A DNA stretch of 64,000 bases from Paulinella micropora (GCA_019918135.1 WBZZ01006252.1:1-64000), one strand, 5' to 3'. Shown: positions 25,667 through 35,198, numbered from the stretch's first letter. The notes: a model not told the origin generated them from the letters alone. Numbers and translations: made by a program.

Positions 25667-27238
25667 CTAATAGTTCTGTTGAGCCTGGCAATCTTTAAGT
25701 TTCTCTTCCCATGTCTGACCCTCCTGGTTCCAGCCGCCGAAGTAGGGCTCCGTCTCTTGTTTACAGAACCTAAAACAAACCCGTAGCCAGTAACCCTCCC
25801 CTAGACCCTTATTCTCCACAAAGACTGAGGAGGGTGAACAAAACAAGACCAGGTCCAAAGGCTTGATTTCAATCGCCTTTTTCGGGCCATGCAGCCCAAA
25901 ATGGTACACAAGTCTCTGGTTCTCACTTGTCGGGTTTACAAACCCGTGCAAGAACTTGACGTTATTAGTAGCGAATGTTGTTTGGCCTAGGTGGCTCGAA
26001 CCGGACAGCTTGGCGTCGGTTTTCCAATACCACGGACCCGGCAGCTGCTCGACAAAGCCGTACGTTTGTAGCCCCCACCCCCCGTGAGATAGGACGACAG
26101 CCTGTGCCGCCAAGGAGCGCAGCCTAAACGTGATGGCGTGAGCCGAACTGCTTGGATTGACTAAGATCACGGGTTCTGTGTTACGGCGCAGCGTGGGAGG
26201 GGCCTGCCGTGAGCCGGACTTGATCTGTGTTGTCCCAAATGTTTCTGGCATCAGGTATCGCAACACGCTGGGACTCTTGGTCACGTTTGGTTCTTCTTCT
26301 TCTTCTTCTCGAGCACCGTTTTCTTGTATCTTGTACTCGGGCAGCTCGTACAGAAACTGAGACAATTTGTATTCTGTGCAAGGTAGCGTGCCCTTATCAT
26401 CCTCGGCCAATAATTTGAGATCGTAAGAGAAGAAATCGCGTGCTCTTTCGTCGTCTGGACTTGCATCTCCGTCGTCACTCTCCACCATCAAATCGTCTGC
26501 TGCATCGAAGTCGACGACATCGACGACTTGTCTCCTACGCTGATCGGGGCTGTTTACTACCATGTCAGGTGTGTCTTGTCTGGACCACTCTACCTTATCG
26601 TCTTCTTGTTCCGCTAATTCTTGTTTGCTTTGTCTCCGTAGGTTTCGCATACTATCGTTCACCGCCGTCTCTGCTTTGCTCAAGTTCGTAATAGCGTCAG
26701 CTAATTCGGCCTGTACTTTTTCCATTTGTGTTTTCAGCAATTCAAATTTCTCGTAAGCCGCATGCAACTGTGTAGAGGCTTCGGACCTCTTCCGCACTGC
26801 ACTTATCAGTTCATTCTTACTGTCTTGGGTCTTTTGCTTTTTCTGTGGTCTTGGCTTGTTCCTGACGTAAATAGACAGATCCCTGTTACGACTATCTACC
26901 CCTACAACCGAAACATTGGTCAAAAATGAAAACTCTTCAAATTGGTAAACCAGATTAGTCCCAACCATGATTTGCATTCCTTGCAGGTCCGGCTTCTTGG
27001 TACCCGTAAGTTGCAAGAATTTGTTTGCTGCCTCTTTGTACTGTTCATTGGATTGGAGTACGACTACCCACTGATTGCAAACGGGAACGTCGCTGAAACT
27101 TTGCTCCACCAATTTTGTACGTAAATTGGCAAGCAGGTTGTCGTTTCGGCCAAGTACCCCTAAGTTTAGACTGAGATGTACGCACTGCAGGTCTTCGTTG
27201 AAGTACAGTGCACAGTCTGTTGTTGTAGTGGTGCTCAT
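25667..27238 (-). CDS. Coiled-coil protein, possibly structural
   Basis: A 523-residue protein starting at ATG 27238, family not recognised. Residues 1-130 form a mixed domain (LSLNLGVLGRNDNL, QWVVVLQSN). Around 140-210 is a heptad-type coiled coil (HAAYEKFELLKTQMEKVQAE). An acidic linker with many Asp and Glu follows. The C-terminal third is beta-rich (LSHGGWGLQTYGFVEQLPGP, YHFGLHGPKK), ending in a Cys-containing tail. This domain order would suit a virion or scaffold protein, and the neighbour is a capsid-type protease, so it may be a substrate or partner. Its stop TAG is separated from the protease ATG by a single base, in another frame. That tightness is unusual and could reflect coupling or a frame break. 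Confidence 0.55.
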   Translation of the reverse strand: MSTTTTTDCALYFNEDLQCVHLSLNLGVLGRNDNLLANLRTKLVEQSFSDVPVCNQWVVVLQSNEQYKEAANKFLQLTGTKKPDLQGMQIMVGTNLVYQFEEFSFLTNVSVVGVDSRNRDLSIYVRNKPRPQKKQKTQDSKNELISAVRKRSEASTQLHAAYEKFELLKTQMEKVQAELADAITNLSKAETAVNDSMRNLRRQSKQELAEQEDDKVEWSRQDTPDMVVNSPDQRRRQVVDVVDFDAADDLMVESDDGDASPDDERARDFFSYDLKLLAEDDKGTLPCTEYKLSQFLYELPEYKIQENGAREEEEEEPNVTKSPSVLRYLMPETFGTTQIKSGSRQAPPTLRRNTEPVILVNPSSSAHAITFRLRSLAAQAVVLSHGGWGLQTYGFVEQLPGPWYWKTDAKLSGSSHLGQTTFATNNVKFLHGFVNPTSENQRLVYHFGLHGPKKAIEIKPLDLVLFCSPSSVFVENKGLGEGYWLRVCFRFCKQETEPYFGGWNQEGQTWEEKLKDCQAQQNY

Positions 27239-27695
27239 CTCTGTTTGTGACTGTCCTTGTTTTGTTTCCTCGTGTTTTCATACACAGGCTGGCTAAAGCC
27301 TGTACCCCCTCTCACTCGCGGGCCGTTTTCTTTTTTGTTTTTTTTGGGGGGAGGGGGGGGAAAGTCCAGGACTTGAAAGGAGGGAGGGGTGGAGACAGAG
27401 GGAGTTTTTGGCAAGAAGATTCCCTTCCCCCTCTGTCTCCTTTGTTGTCCCTTTTCGTCTGCCCCTACTCCCTCCCCCACCTTTTTTTGGTCTGCGCGTT
27501 CGCGCTCCCCCCCCCCCCCCTTTCCTTTCCGCCTGTTCTTGTACAGGGGGGCAGAGCGAACGACAGAAAAGAGCCCCTGCCGCGCCTGGCCTTCCTTTTT
27601 TTTCTCTCCCGCAGCCCAGAAAAAAAGAGCGGGGGAGAAAAGAACCGCCGAGAAGATTTGCTAAAGCCAACAAAAAAAAAGGTCAAAAAGAAAGC
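27239..27695. promoter_or_regulatory. Divergent upstream region with G and C runs
   Basis: Between divergent genes starting at 27238 and 27696. G-rich run at about 27347-27360 and C run at about 27509-27521, each within about 200 bases of one gene start. An open frame overlaps this region but its composition reflects the homopolymers. Confidence 0.4.
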
Positions 27696-28973
27696 ATGAA
27701 CAGCGACGACCACGACCTGTATTTCCGGTTCACAACCAACAGGGGCGAACGCGCGTTGGAAAGACAGATCTATGACGAATTCAGTCTGCTGCCGCGGGCT
27801 GGGGAGGGTAGGGACACGATCAATAGGACCGTCCCCGAGCACGTGCGCAAGGATGTGCGGGGGTTGGCGCCCGCGCCTGTGCCTAGCCTAGACTTTAGCG
27901 GCTGGTTTGAGGGAGAGCCGCGCCTGCGAGACGCCAGGTTTGGCTTTACGGCCAAACGCCATGATTATCTCGGCAAGAGAAATGGGCTGGGCCCTATCAT
28001 GAAGCCCCCCATCAACACCGAGGTTTTCATCGCGAAGGATGACCCGCGCTTTCGCCGCCAGAACGTGTTGCAAGAGGTGCAGATCGACAGCACCTTTTAC
28101 GGGATGGGGCTGGACGCGGCCGATGTGTTGTCTGCCGTGTCCGGGCGCGTGCTGTGCTTTGTGACGAACCCGTCTTTTGTTAATTATCTGTCCAAGTACG
28201 AACCGCTGTCAACGGAGAGGCCCCCCAACGGCGCGTTCAGGTGTTTAGTCAACTTGTTCCGCGCTAATTACGTGCTCAGACAGGCGAGGGATGGCGCGGC
28301 CAAGCAGCTCGAACGCGACCGGGCCGCCTCTATTCTCACTCATCTGGCACCGTGCGGCGTGCTGGACCAGATGCAGAGCACGGGGAATAGCGTTCGGAGC
28401 TACATCCCGGCCATGACCGGCAGCGTGCTCCGCCGCGGCCCCGTGTACTACACTGGCACAGATTCTGGCCTGATTAATATCTGGGCCCTGCCGTCGTTCA
28501 AGAAGGCCAGGCCCGACGAGGACGGCTCCCACCTGCGCTGGCCGCCCGGGGGATCAGTAGGCATGGTAAGGGAGGGCCTGAGCTTCGGCCCGAAACAGTT
28601 GTCGCCCGAGGTCACACTGCACTTGTGGTTGGTGCTAGAGCCGGTACTGTACAAGGACAACAAAACCCCTACCAGACAGCACATCGTGTGGCGTTTCAGA
28701 CCGTTGGTGACCAGGACGGACGAACCGTTGCCCGCCTGGCAATGTACGGGCACACTTTTGGGGTACGACTGGTACGGCGCCTCGATTTATGTAGGGCAGG
28801 TTCTGGCGGATAATGACGAGCGCAACTACAAGGGCGAATTATCCCGCGCGCTGGAAGAAATCCAAAGACTGCTGTATGGAGGGGGACATCTCGACTCGCT
28901 GCCACCCACTGACCTGCGGCACCTGCCGTCACTCTCGCACGTGCACATACAACCCTACGTCACGCTGTATTAG
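27696..28973 (+). CDS. Hypothetical protein, possible capsid or virion component
   Basis: A 425-residue protein from ATG 27696, chosen over the longer frame because the upstream part is G/C homopolymer spacer. It has even, well-behaved composition, without low-complexity segments, which is typical of conserved structural proteins. Motif-like stretches include LDFSGWFEGEPRLRDARF, TGSVLRRGPVYYTGTDS and the beta-rich C-terminal region TLHLWLVLEPVLYKD ... WYGASIYVGQVL. I do not recognise a family. It sits among the capsid candidate, protease and primase, so a virion role is a reasonable guess. If the capsid is of the HK97 type, a triplex-like protein would be expected and this is one candidate, but nothing here shows it. 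Confidence 0.5.
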   Translation: MNSDDHDLYFRFTTNRGERALERQIYDEFSLLPRAGEGRDTINRTVPEHVRKDVRGLAPAPVPSLDFSGWFEGEPRLRDARFGFTAKRHDYLGKRNGLGPIMKPPINTEVFIAKDDPRFRRQNVLQEVQIDSTFYGMGLDAADVLSAVSGRVLCFVTNPSFVNYLSKYEPLSTERPPNGAFRCLVNLFRANYVLRQARDGAAKQLERDRAASILTHLAPCGVLDQMQSTGNSVRSYIPAMTGSVLRRGPVYYTGTDSGLINIWALPSFKKARPDEDGSHLRWPPGGSVGMVREGLSFGPKQLSPEVTLHLWLVLEPVLYKDNKTPTRQHIVWRFRPLVTRTDEPLPAWQCTGTLLGYDWYGASIYVGQVLADNDERNYKGELSRALEEIQRLLYGGGHLDSLPPTDLRHLPSLSHVHIQPYVTLY

Positions 28974-29063
28974 TGGCTCAAAAAAAACCCAGCACTGCTC
29001 TCTGCGGACTTCAGACGGTTTTATTATTAGTATTTATTAAAAAGGATTTTCTCTCAGAACTTT

Positions 29064-29921
29064 TTACAGCAGGCAAGTAACGTTGAAGACAAGTAATTTC
29101 TTTGTAGCTGGACAATGCGAACGTCGGCATTGACCCTTAGGAGCGTTGGGGCACACCAATGCGTGGTGTGGCAGTGGAAGGCCCTGTTCCACCCGCATAG
29201 GGTCTTCCTGGTTGTCACCGACGTGACATCTGACGGAAGAGATTGTGAAGTTGATCTTTAGATCATGGCAATCGAATAGCTGTTTGAGCAAAGCCACCAA
29301 GCTCTGCTGTTTTGTGATCAATTCGAACAGGGAGGACGCGGCCCTAACCCATTTGAGCGAGAGACGTAACAGCTCTTGTCGGCTCTCTTTCGTCGCTCTG
29401 AGAGACAAGTCGTCCACTGCGTCGTCGTCCGAATTCTCGTCGTTGTCGCTTAAATTAAAATCTGCCAGGCCGAGCTCTAGACTGAGCTCGGATGGCTCGT
29501 TCGGCACACCAATGCGTGGCGTTTGCGTGGGGCCCAGGACGCTCTTGAGAGCCTTGCCCAAAATCTCGGGGAGACCTTTGCTGGGTGGCTCCGCGCCGTT
29601 CGAGCCTCCAACCCGGCAGGCGTTGCCGGTAGCAGACAGACAGTCTCCGCACGCCGTCCCCAGCGCGCGCAAGAGGCGGGGACCGAACGATACAAACTTG
29701 AATTCCTGTACCTCAAAGTGATAACTCAGTTCTGTAGCTGAGACGCCATGGGCAAACAATAGTTGACGATAAGCGGGCAGTTGCTTAAACAATTGGATTC
29801 TGGCAGCCAGGATTTTTTCTGTCAACTCCACGAAATCCGCCAACGGCGAGGCAACCAGGTCCCGCCAACGCAGCCCTACCCTCTTGTGGCACTCTTTATC
29901 CTCCGGCGCGATCTTGTCCAT
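29064..29921 (-). CDS. Hypothetical protein with C-terminal Cys/His cluster
   Basis: A 285-residue protein from ATG 29921 (MDKIAPEDK). The longer upstream frame is a Lys/Pro-rich spacer with a G run, so I exclude it. The N-terminal half is helical (VELTEKILAARIQLFKQLPAYRQLLFA). A middle acidic segment (LSDNDENSDDDAVDD) links to a helical C-terminal part and a Cys/His-rich end (CPNAPKGQCRRSHCP) that may bind zinc. No recognised family. It converges with the gene at 27696 and diverges from the primase. Confidence 0.5.
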   Translation of the reverse strand: MDKIAPEDKECHKRVGLRWRDLVASPLADFVELTEKILAARIQLFKQLPAYRQLLFAHGVSATELSYHFEVQEFKFVSFGPRLLRALGTACGDCLSATGNACRVGGSNGAEPPSKGLPEILGKALKSVLGPTQTPRIGVPNEPSELSLELGLADFNLSDNDENSDDDAVDDLSLRATKESRQELLRLSLKWVRAASSLFELITKQQSLVALLKQLFDCHDLKINFTISSVRCHVGDNQEDPMRVEQGLPLPHHALVCPNAPKGQCRRSHCPATKKLLVFNVTCLL

Positions 29922-30378
29922 TCTTTTTGGAGCAACTGAAATTTTGTTAAGAAAGCCGAGTGCGGCCCCCACACCTCCAACCCCCACTTCATTTGTTGCA
30001 CCAAAAAATCGGGAGGCTGGAGAGAAGAGGGTGGGGGGGGGGGCCTGCCGCTTTTTTTTCTTCTTTTGGCTGCCAAGCACTCTACAGTGTCCAAAAACAG
30101 GCAAGAAAAAAAGAAAGGGGTGTGGGAGGGGGGGGGGGAAGGAGGTGGAATGCTGTAAAAAAGAAAGGAATTAGGAAATTTGCGGGGTGGGCAGAAAAGG
30201 AGGATCCAAAAGAGAGGAGGGTGGGGAGCGGATTGATGGCTATCGGGCAAGCTCCCCTTGTCCGATAATGTAGAGAGCTGCTGCACATCGCAAACGTGTT
30301 TGTTGGTATATTGAATTGTTTTTCGGAAGAATTGGCACATTTCTGGCTGCTATCTAGACAGTCGCACGGGACAGCGGC
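29922..30378. promoter_or_regulatory. Divergent upstream region of the primase gene
   Basis: Spacer between genes starting at 29921 and 30379. G runs at about 30029-30042 and 30127-30138. No supported gene. Confidence 0.4.
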
Positions 30379-31905
30379 ATGGCCCTCACGGGAAAAGCAA
30401 AACGTTTGAGACCTGACCTCTGGGAGCCGCCTAGCTGGAAAAACGCACCAGCCACAGTTGACGACAGCTACCAGGAACTGCAAAGGCTGGCCACTCAATA
30501 TCGTGTAGGGCCGGACGACGCTAACATCAACTGCACCAATTTTGCTTGCGGTAAATACAGGTTCCCCGAGGACACTGACTTTTATTTGCGATTGATCGCG
30601 TTGCTCATGCGCTGTCAGCAGCCGCGCACGCTGGCACTGGCCGAAATCAGTCACCCACAAACACCACGTTTTTATATCGACCTCGATTTCGAGCTCGAGC
30701 ACGGTGCCACAGACTGTCCGCCAGAACTTCTACATTCTTCCGGATCGACGCTAGACAAAGATTGCCTAATAGCGTTCGTTCATTCGTGTGTACAAGAGCT
30801 TGCAGGTGAGGGGCGAGCGCGGCGGGCACACTTACTGCATGCTGTGGGCCGTTGTGGTCTGAAACACGTGTTCAAACCATCCTTTAGGTTAGTTTACGCA
30901 GACCTGACGCTAAGCAAGAGCACAGCTCTCCAGCTACTGCTTGAGGTACAAAACCGTTGCGTACGTAACTACCGTCGCGACAGCCTGCTCGGGAACTCCT
31001 TGTACAAAGCCCTCGACAAGGGCGTTTACGACAAAAAAAGGCCGATGCGCCTCCTGTTCTCAGACAAGGCCAAGCGAGAGAAATGCAAGACGTGCCAGGC
31101 TTTGTCGAAACAGACAGTGTCGCCATGTTTTACTCGGGGCTGTCGTATTACGTGGGCGGGCAGGCCCCTACTACCGCTTGGTGTACTGGACGGACTAGTC
31201 TTGCATAAAAGACAGCTGAGCTGGCCCGACTTCGTGCTTGGCTGCAGCACACATTACGGCTTGGACTTAGCGCGCTGGCAGGACCCGCCAGACATTGCCG
31301 CCCGCCTCGGGGCGCTCGCGTCGTGCAGAATGTGGGCCATACCTGGCAGCCCATCCTCCGCGGCACCACTTGACGAGCACGAGCTGTGGTCCAAAGTCTA
31401 CGTCCGTCACTATCCCACCCAGGCACAAAAACCGCCGCAGGCACGCACATCTTCTTGTCGTGACATGGCAACGTATGTTCGTGTAGCCTGGGGGGACCAC
31501 TGCCCCCAAATCCGCTGCAGCCAAGCGCTGACAAACGCCGCGCGCTCGCACTTTGACGAGTCTGACGCGCGGCGTTTGTTGCACTGGCTATTGCTGCCCT
31601 ACCTGGGACGCGACACCGACTCGACTGAACTGCTTGACTGGGCCAAGGCCAAGACGGGCGCGCGCGGGGCGGATGGCGTGGCTACTTGGTTCGGAGTGTC
31701 AGGGATTCGTGGTTTGTGCATCTGTCCCTTCAAGTCTACCTCTCAATTGCTCTATACACACCGCAGCAATCCTGTCTCTGTTACGGTTGGTGCCTCGTGC
31801 CTTCACTTGCGCTGCCTGGATGACGAGTGCTTGGACATCTCAAAAAGGTTTAGGATTGCTCTCCCTGCGTCGGTGCGCCCGGGGCTCCGTCCCTTACTGA
31901 CCTAG
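30379..31905 (+). CDS. PrimPol / herpes UL52-type primase
   Basis: A 508-residue archaeo-eukaryotic primase. The metal-binding motif appears as RFYIDLDFE (Asp101 and Asp103). Next is FKPSFRLVYADL, where families usually have a histidine and this protein has Arg. Then RPMRLLFSDKAKR matches the conserved basic nucleotide-binding motif. The C-terminus holds the zinc-binding element of PrimPol/UL52: C-P-F-K, a His-x-Ser-Asn (THRSNPVSV), then C-x-x-x-x-C (RCLDDECLD). It would make primers for viral DNA replication. There is no helicase domain attached, unlike D5-type proteins. ATG 30379. Its 3' end overlaps the 3' end of RPB10 on the other strand by 56 bases. Confidence 0.85.
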   Translation: MALTGKAKRLRPDLWEPPSWKNAPATVDDSYQELQRLATQYRVGPDDANINCTNFACGKYRFPEDTDFYLRLIALLMRCQQPRTLALAEISHPQTPRFYIDLDFELEHGATDCPPELLHSSGSTLDKDCLIAFVHSCVQELAGEGRARRAHLLHAVGRCGLKHVFKPSFRLVYADLTLSKSTALQLLLEVQNRCVRNYRRDSLLGNSLYKALDKGVYDKKRPMRLLFSDKAKREKCKTCQALSKQTVSPCFTRGCRITWAGRPLLPLGVLDGLVLHKRQLSWPDFVLGCSTHYGLDLARWQDPPDIAARLGALASCRMWAIPGSPSSAAPLDEHELWSKVYVRHYPTQAQKPPQARTSSCRDMATYVRVAWGDHCPQIRCSQALTNAARSHFDESDARRLLHWLLLPYLGRDTDSTELLDWAKAKTGARGADGVATWFGVSGIRGLCICPFKSTSQLLYTHRSNPVSVTVGASCLHLRCLDDECLDISKRFRIALPASVRPGLRPLLT

Positions 31906-32116
31906 CCCCAGCGCGAGCCAGGCCTCGGCGCACCACGGCCTCGGGCCCCGTATCCTTGCTGCCCAGCAAGGCTGCGCGGCAGCATTCTCGCTGCAAGTTT
32001 AGACAAGTAAGAGCTTCGGCGTCGCTGTAGCCCTCGCGTTGGAAGCACACAAAAAGCTCCCATAGCCCGCCCAGCGGTTTGCCACAGGATACGCACAGGA
32101 CGGGTGCCAGCGACAT
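31850..32116 (-). CDS. RPB10: RNA polymerase subunit RPB10
   Basis: An 88-residue protein from ATG 32116. The first 55 residues match the RPB10/RpoN family: a C-x2-C near the N-terminus (VLCVSCGKPLGGLWELF), then YSDAEALTCLNLQRECCRAALL, which has the typical Cys-Cys-Arg. Together these coordinate zinc. The usual length is about 65-75, and here a Gly/Ala-rich tail is added. RPB10 stabilises the RPB2-RPB3-RPB11 assembly platform. With RPB5 in the same window, the virus carries at least two small polymerase subunits. The 56-base tail-to-tail overlap with the primase gene shows how compact this region is. Intact. Confidence 0.9.
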   Translation of the reverse strand: MSLAPVLCVSCGKPLGGLWELFVCFQREGYSDAEALTCLNLQRECCRAALLGSKDTGPEAVVRRGLARAGARSVRDGAPGAPTQGEQS

Positions 32117-32601
32117 ATTGCAAAGTCTTTGCAAAAAATGACAATTCAAACAACAAGAGAGGGAAAGAAGCGCGGCAAAAAAAGCCTGGTCACGGCCGAG
32201 AGGGGGGGGGGGAGGAAATGTCGGAGAGTCAAGGGAAAAAAAAGGAGGCGGGAAGGCCGGCTCGATTTTCTGTCAATTTTTTTTAATTATCGCCGCAGGG
32301 AGGGGGGTGTTGTGAAGAGGTACTTTTTTTTATTGGCAAAGAAAACAAGCCTTAAGCAAACGGAGGGGGGAGGAGGAGAAAAAAAAGTAGACAATGTCGT
32401 AGTGGAGAGGGGGGGCGAGGAAGGTGAAAGTGTGTGTGTGGGGGGGGGATGTGATTTCATTGGCTTAAAAGTTACCCCCCGCCCCACCTTCCACATTTGT
32501 TTGCCTCCTCTTCGATGTTCTGTGTTTAAATAAAAAATAGGGAACAGTTGCGCTCGTTAATTTTTTTTGCTTGCATTTATTTGCCAGAGCAAAAAAAAAC
32601 C
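32117..32601. promoter_or_regulatory. Divergent upstream region
   Basis: Between divergent genes at 32116 and 32602. G runs at about 32201-32210 and 32437-32447 (with a GT run before the latter) and an A/T-rich part before the ATG at 32602. No gene is supported. Confidence 0.4.
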
Positions 32602-33459
32602 ATGACCGAAGGCTTTGGGGTATCAGCGATGGAGACTACATGGGCACCACAAGCAGCTGTATTTTGCGAAGGAATGCCCTGCGCTGATGACGATGAGAGA
32701 ATCTGTGCAGGTGATATCATGTACACGTGCGGAAAATCTCGTAGCGATGATCACGACGATATGCTGTACATCTATAAATGGAACAGCCCCACCATGGCCG
32801 CCACGAAATCTGGGAACCCAAAGGTTTTGCTAGGCATTACGGACGAGACTCATTCACCCGGCGATGCTCCAAACAAGCTCATTCGTGTACAGGTCGCCGG
32901 GCTGGCGCTGCTGCCCTTAGAGCCTAGTGTTGCGTTGGAGAAGTTTTCGTACGGCAAATTTGTGCTGGTGTCGGAAAACGAGACACGGGTAGCAAACAGA
33001 GCCCACAAACGCCGCAAATTTCCCGGCCGTAAATTACCGGAACTGCGCGACTGGAGTCCCAATCAGCTTCCCCTGCACCGAATATCAGACGATGAACTTT
33101 CAGAGTACCTTAAGAAACTCAGAAGCTATAAGGCGCAGCAGGTCCAGGTGCCCCTTAACGGCAAATTTCAACGTCGGCATGGGAATATGTTTGAAAAATA
33201 TATAGTAGAGCATGTTGGCCGCTCCGAGTTGCTTTTACACGCACAGGCCTGGACTTTTCTGATAATACAAGAATTGAAAAGACAAACGACTGCGCCAGAA
33301 GACAGTGTCTTGTCAATGAACAGGCTCGTGGAGTGGCTGTTCGACGTGTCCAGAAATTGTGTCCACGATCTTCCAACGGGCTTTACCTGCTTGGGACGCG
33401 TGCGGGGGCATGTAGAGGACAAACATGCTCTGGTGATAGAACTGACCCGCTCAACCTGA
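32602..33459 (+). CDS. Hypothetical protein with small beta-barrel-like N-terminus
   Basis: A 285-residue protein from ATG 32602. The N-terminal 120 residues have a rhythm typical of small beta-rich domains in virion surface proteins (CAGDIMYTCGKSRSDD, KVLLGITDETHSPGD, IRVQVAGLALLPLEP, YGKFVLVSEN). A basic middle (RAHKRRKFPGRK) and a helical C-terminal half follow (LLLHAQAWTFLIIQELKRQ). No family is recognised. The resemblance to phage capsid-decoration proteins is only in motif style. Intact, ending in TGA. Confidence 0.5.
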   Translation: MTEGFGVSAMETTWAPQAAVFCEGMPCADDDERICAGDIMYTCGKSRSDDHDDMLYIYKWNSPTMAATKSGNPKVLLGITDETHSPGDAPNKLIRVQVAGLALLPLEPSVALEKFSYGKFVLVSENETRVANRAHKRRKFPGRKLPELRDWSPNQLPLHRISDDELSEYLKKLRSYKAQQVQVPLNGKFQRRHGNMFEKYIVEHVGRSELLLHAQAWTFLIIQELKRQTTAPEDSVLSMNRLVEWLFDVSRNCVHDLPTGFTCLGRVRGHVEDKHALVIELTRST

Positions 33460-33647
33460 GCAAGAACCCGATCCGGTTGTTGTATTAAGCTTTTTTTCTC
33501 TCTCTTAACTCGCAAAATTTTTCTTTATTTTTCCAAATAAAAAAATTTGAATGGGAGATTTATTTTTCTTTCTTTTGTCAGGTTCTTTTTTTTTCTTTGT
33601 TTAGATATTGCAGTAGTCCTACGAAAACCCAAACAATTGGCGCAGGA
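33460..33647. other. Convergent spacer
   Basis: Short T/A-rich spacer between converging genes. A frame crosses it but shows no protein-like signal. Confidence 0.35.
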
Positions 33648-35198
33648 TCAAAAGAAGATGCAAGGCGTGGGGTGCGAACAAATAGTACACAAGGCACGCA
33701 CGGCTGGGTTCGAATGCCCGTTATCGTAGCTGTCCTTGATGCACGTGCGAGACGGACAGATCCAGTTAGGTTCCAGGGGATTGAAATCTGCAAAACCTTG
33801 GTCTAGGGCCACAAGCTGCTTTGCGACCTGCACCTTGAGCTCGTTCTGCACGTCGCGGAGTTCTTGGGCTGCGATGAGGTAGCCCCGGGCACGGCAGTGC
33901 GCCGCAAAAAGCTCACGGTCCTGCTCAGTAGTTAAAAACACGCGGCCCTGGCCGTCTGCCGAGAGTGTCAGCGGATTCAGGCGACAACGTTCACTGTAGA
34001 AATGCGCGTGGTAAATGTCGGGATAGATATCTTCGCCCCGGTGCTGCTCCTTATACTCCTGCTTTTCGATCTCGGTGGGGGCGTAGCCGCAAAGGGCACA
34101 GAATTGGCCCGTGCACACCTCACACTTCACCACCAAGCAGTTTGTGTCGCTGACATATCGATCCTTGCCGTCCACCGCCTCTTCGGTCTTGTTGAGGTAG
34201 TTATTGAAGTAGCTAGCATTGCAGACTACGCCTCCACTGATGCAAGGGCAACAGAAGGTGTTGGTACGATTAAGAATCTTGGCCACTAACGCAGGCACCG
34301 TAATCTGTTCTTCTCGCAACAGGGCTTCCTGCCGTTCGACAAAAGCCAGCGCCAGGGTCCGCAAAGACGGACAACTAACTGCCGGTGGTTCGTAGGCTTG
34401 CAGTATTGCACGATCCTCGATAGAGCACGGGGTGGCGCAGCTAACACACGCCGGCAGGCCCTGGCTCCTATTGAAAAGATGTATGGGGCCCTCCCTGTTC
34501 CAGATGCAGAGTTTCTGGCGTATGCATTCTACGCAGGCCGGAATTCTGAGTACGCAATCTCCGGCAGAGCAGATGTAGCCTGGCTTTTCTTCATCGTAGC
34601 AAATTGCGCAAGTCACGGTGAGGTGTGAAGGCAGCTCAGGGCGGCTGGGTGAGGATTGAGTCGCTTGCGGCCGGGCCTTTGTCATTTTTGGAAGCTTCAG
34701 GCGGCCTGCGTGGTCTTTGGGTAAAAGGACGTCCAGCAAAGACCGCGCACTCCGTAGCTCCTGCAGCTCGCCCTCGAAACGTTGGACTACCTTCGCTTTT
34801 TCCTGGAGCCTTGCCTTTGCCCTGGCCAGTTGTTTTTCGAGTTTGGTCAGGCTCTTGTCTACACTGGACAGCTGGGCCTTGACCTCTTTTTGGCATTTGT
34901 CTAATTCGCCCTGGCGCTGTAGACGCTCCTGCAACTGGCGTTGCAAATCGCTGATTTGGTCCTCAAGCTGGATCTGTTCAGTCTCGTAACGCGCTAGGTT
35001 GTCAACTGATTGCGATTTGGCCTGGTTGTTGGCATCAAAGGTGGCCTGAAGTTTTGCTAATGTCAAAGTCTGAGAATCTGCTTCAGTCTTGGCCCTTTTC
35101 AGGCCGTACTTGAGCTGTTCCACGAGCAGGCGGCGATAATATCTTGCTTTCTCTGCGCTGTCGTGGACTTTCTGTTTCTTGGGAGGTCGCGCCTGCAT
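33648..35198 (-). CDS. RING/IBR-like E3 ubiquitin-ligase candidate with coiled coil
   Basis: A 516-residue protein from ATG 35198; the frame further upstream is a CA-repeat spacer. Residues about 20-210 form a long coiled coil (LEDQISDLQRQLQERLQRQ, LTKLEKQLARAKARLQEKAK). Then a RING-like region starts with TCAICYDEEKPGYICSAGDC and CVECIRQK. Further Cys pairs follow (CVSCATPC, CCPCISGGVVC, VKCEVCTGQFCALCGYAP), with a C-terminal PNWICPSRTC. The order RING, IBR and a third Cys region recalls RBR ligases, which take ubiquitin on a Cys before passing it to a substrate. I cannot point to that Cys with certainty. Together with the F-box proteins this suggests interference with host ubiquitination. 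Confidence 0.65.
   Translation of the reverse strand: MQARPPKKQKVHDSAEKARYYRRLLVEQLKYGLKRAKTEADSQTLTLAKLQATFDANNQAKSQSVDNLARYETEQIQLEDQISDLQRQLQERLQRQGELDKCQKEVKAQLSSVDKSLTKLEKQLARAKARLQEKAKVVQRFEGELQELRSARSLLDVLLPKDHAGRLKLPKMTKARPQATQSSPSRPELPSHLTVTCAICYDEEKPGYICSAGDCVLRIPACVECIRQKLCIWNREGPIHLFNRSQGLPACVSCATPCSIEDRAILQAYEPPAVSCPSLRTLALAFVERQEALLREEQITVPALVAKILNRTNTFCCPCISGGVVCNASYFNNYLNKTEEAVDGKDRYVSDTNCLVVKCEVCTGQFCALCGYAPTEIEKQEYKEQHRGEDIYPDIYHAHFYSERCRLNPLTLSADGQGRVFLTTEQDRELFAAHCRARGYLIAAQELRDVQNELKVQVAKQLVALDQGFADFNPLEPNWICPSRTCIKDSYDNGHSNPAVRALCTICSHPTPCIFF

Noticed and set aside
27239..27695. N-terminal extension of the gene at 27696 up to 27408
   Set aside because: The extension crosses the C run and is Pro/Phe/Lys-rich low-complexity; ATG at 27696 begins normal protein text.
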